Shown: piece after piece, positions 62,400 through 64,000 of the stretch
Layout: each line of letters begins with the position of its first letter
Numbering within the stretch: the stretch's first letter is position 1
NCBI RefSeq assembly: GCF_003369795.1
Contig: NZ_CP026730.1
Coordinates: forward strand, 2,232,001 to 2,296,000
Reading direction: 5' to 3'
Length of the DNA stretch: 64,000 bases
Source of the DNA: Streptomyces sp. CB09001
Lineage (GTDB): Bacteria; Actinomycetota; Actinomycetes; Streptomycetales; Streptomycetaceae
The notes under the pieces: generated by a model
Databases searched by the model: none
Told to the model about the DNA's origin: nothing
Seen by the model: the letters and a program-made list of their open reading frames with translations, nothing else
Made by a program: the position numbers and the translations under genes

Positions 62400-64000
62400 C
62401 CGCGCGCGGGGCGAGAGGGACAGACGGCGACGGTGCGGACGGCACGGTCGGGGACGCCGTCCCACCGGCCCGCTCCTCCGCGCCGGAAGCGGGCACAGCG
62501 GGCACAGCGGGCTCAGGGGGCACAGCCTGCACCACGGGCACCACGGGCACCACGGGCCCGACAGGCCCCACGGGCACAGCCGCCGCAGCGGGCACCGCGG
62601 ACCACGCACCGCACGCCGGCGCCCGGGAGGGTACGCCGCGGGCGGTCACCCTGACCGCCGCCCCCTCCACCGGCACCCGCGGCACCTCACCCCGCCCGGA
62701 CGCCGCCGCCGAGGAGAAGCGGTCCTCCCGGGGATTCCTCGCCCGCGCCGCCCTCGTGACGGCCGTGCTCTCAGTGGCCGGGTCGGTGCTCGGGCTGGTC
62801 CGGGACCAGGCGCTGGCCCGGTTGTTCGGGGCCGGCAGCGAGACGGACGCCTTCCTGGTGGCGTGGACGGTGCCGGAGTTCGCGGCGACGCTGCTGATCG
62901 AGGACGGGCTGGCCTTCGCCCTGGTCCCGATGTTCAGCCTGGCGCTGGCCCGCCGCGCCCAGGGCGCCCCCGGCGACCAGGTCCGCACGCTGGTCGCCTC
63001 GACGCTGCCCCGGCTGGCCCTGGCCTTCGCCGCGGCCGGTGGGCTGGTCGCCGCCGCCGCGCCGGTGCTGGTGCGGGCCCTGGCACCGGGACTGGCCGAC
63101 CACGCCCTCGCCGTGGACTGCACCCGGCTCACCGCCACCTGCGTCGTCAGCTTCGGGCTGGCCGGGTACTGCAGCGCGGCGCTGCGGGCGCACCGCCGTT
63201 TCCTGGCACCGGCGGCGATCTACGTCGCCTACAACACCGGCATCATCACGGCGATGTTCGTGCTCGGCGGGCGCTGGGGGGTGCGCTCGGCGGCGGTCGG
63301 GGTCGCGGTGGGCGGTGTCCTGATGGTGGTGGCGCAACTGCCCTCGCTGCTCGGGCAACTGCGCCGCCGGGGCGGCGGCGGGCGCCCGCCGGGCACCGGG
63401 GACGAGGCGCGTCCCCTCGCCCTCGCCCTGTTCACCACCGTCCTGCTGTTCGCCCTGTGCCGCCAGTCCCAGGTACTCATCGAGCGCTTCCTCGCCTCCG
63501 GGCTCCCCTCCGGGGCCATCTCGCACCTGAACTACGCGCAGAAGGTCGCCCAGATCCCCATGACGCTGTCGCTGATGCTGTGCACGGTCACCTTCCCGGT
63601 GGTCGCCCGCGCGCTGGCCGACGGCGACACGGAACGGGCCCGCGACCGGGTCGAGCGGGACGTGGCGCTGGCGGCCCGCCTGGTGCTCCTCGGCGCGGCC
63701 ACCGTCGTCGCCTGCGCACCGCAGATCATCGAACTGCTCTTCCAGCGCGGCGCGTTCACGGCGGCGGACACGGCGGCGACCGCGGGCGTCATGCGCGTGT
63801 ACGCCCTCGGGCTGCTCGGCCAGACCGTGGTGGGCGCGCTGGCCCGGTCCTACTTCTGCGCGGGCCGTGCCTCCTGGTACCCGTTCGGCGCGATGGGTGT
63901 CGGCGTCACCGCCACCGCCGTCGCCGGTGCCGCCGCGGTCGGCCCGTGGGGCGTGACCGGCATCGCCGCCGCCAACGCCGCCGGCATCACCGTCACCGCC
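62396..64000 (+). CDS. MurJ/MviN-like flippase, incomplete at the window end
   Basis: ATG 62396 overlaps the ligase stop (ATGA), and the frame stays open to the window edge (at least 535 codons). The first 120 residues are low complexity, with GTAGTAG and TGTTGTTGPTG strings. A MurJ-type core follows: FLARAALVTAVLSVAGSVLG, LVRDQALARLFGAGSETDAF, and later ERFLASGLPSGAISHLNYAQ. In this operon it is more likely to flip the exopolysaccharide lipid-linked unit than lipid II. The C-terminus is not visible. Confidence 0.88.
   Translation, partial: MTARGARGTDGDGADGTVGDAVPPARSSAPEAGTAGTAGSGGTACTTGTTGTTGPTGPTGTAAAAGTADHAPHAGAREGTPRAVTLTAAPSTGTRGTSPRPDAAAEEKRSSRGFLARAALVTAVLSVAGSVLGLVRDQALARLFGAGSETDAFLVAWTVPEFAATLLIEDGLAFALVPMFSLALARRAQGAPGDQVRTLVASTLPRLALAFAAAGGLVAAAAPVLVRALAPGLADHALAVDCTRLTATCVVSFGLAGYCSAALRAHRRFLAPAAIYVAYNTGIITAMFVLGGRWGVRSAAVGVAVGGVLMVVAQLPSLLGQLRRRGGGGRPPGTGDEARPLALALFTTVLLFALCRQSQVLIERFLASGLPSGAISHLNYAQKVAQIPMTLSLMLCTVTFPVVARALADGDTERARDRVERDVALAARLVLLGAATVVACAPQIIELLFQRGAFTAADTAATAGVMRVYALGLLGQTVVGALARSYFCAGRASWYPFGAMGVGVTATAVAGAAAVGPWGVTGIAAANAAGITVTA

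Overview
The window is high-GC actinobacterial DNA and almost certainly a Streptomyces chromosome. GTG/TTG starts are common and most codons end in G or C. The gene content is typical of the genus: a csn-type chitosan-oligosaccharide operon, chaplins, a tyrosinase pair, and a PknG-type kinase locus. About 13 kb in the middle (38.7-51.7 kb) is visibly less G+C-rich. It is an integrated element in a tRNA-Arg gene.

Layout. (1) 0-8.3 kb: an MscS-type channel, then a ROK regulator, ABC sugar importer, GH4 glycosidase and sugar kinase. This matches the csnR-EFG-H-K operon of S. coelicolor, with a recognisable promoter and CsnR-type palindrome in front. (2) 8.4-19.5 kb: a signalling locus. A GlnX-like membrane sensor, GlnH-like amino-acid-binding protein and coiled-coil protein lead into a PknG-like kinase, PP2C phosphatase, VWA protein and FHA protein. 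Kinase, phosphatase and FHA protein all carry zinc ribbons, so a complete write/erase/read phosphorylation module appears to sit beside an amino-acid sensor. (3) 19.6-31.4 kb: a PCMT-like methyltransferase, truncated haemoglobin, two large FtsX-type permeases with their ATPase, and the ettA-thioesterase cluster. (4) 31.6-38.4 kb: a HAD-like protein, a thioester-domain surface protein with a LAETG sorting signal, an SSB paralogue and two adjacent dynamin/YfjP-type GTPases. (5) 38.7-51.65 kb: the integrated element. (6) 51.9-64 kb: a hydroxyacid dehydrogenase, a DUF2087 regulator, two short chaplins flanking tyrosinase and small secreted proteins, then an exopolysaccharide operon that runs off the window.

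The element is bounded by a perfect 44-bp direct repeat of the tRNA-Arg 3' half. It encodes a tyrosine integrase, in which Cys replaces the second catalytic Arg, and a GntR-type regulator with nested palindromic operators. It also has a TerS-like HTH protein, two HNH nucleases, a RepA-like helicase with a second RecA-fold ATPase, a DUF669-like protein, and an iteron-like cluster of ten TTCTACG sites. I see no capsid, tail, large terminase or conjugation (TraSA/FtsK) gene. It therefore looks like a phage satellite or small replicating integrative element. Its most distinctive feature is a short module, HxxCxHx9C, present seven times in four of its proteins. One 72-residue protein consists of three copies at an exact 21-residue period. 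I know of no described family that explains this.
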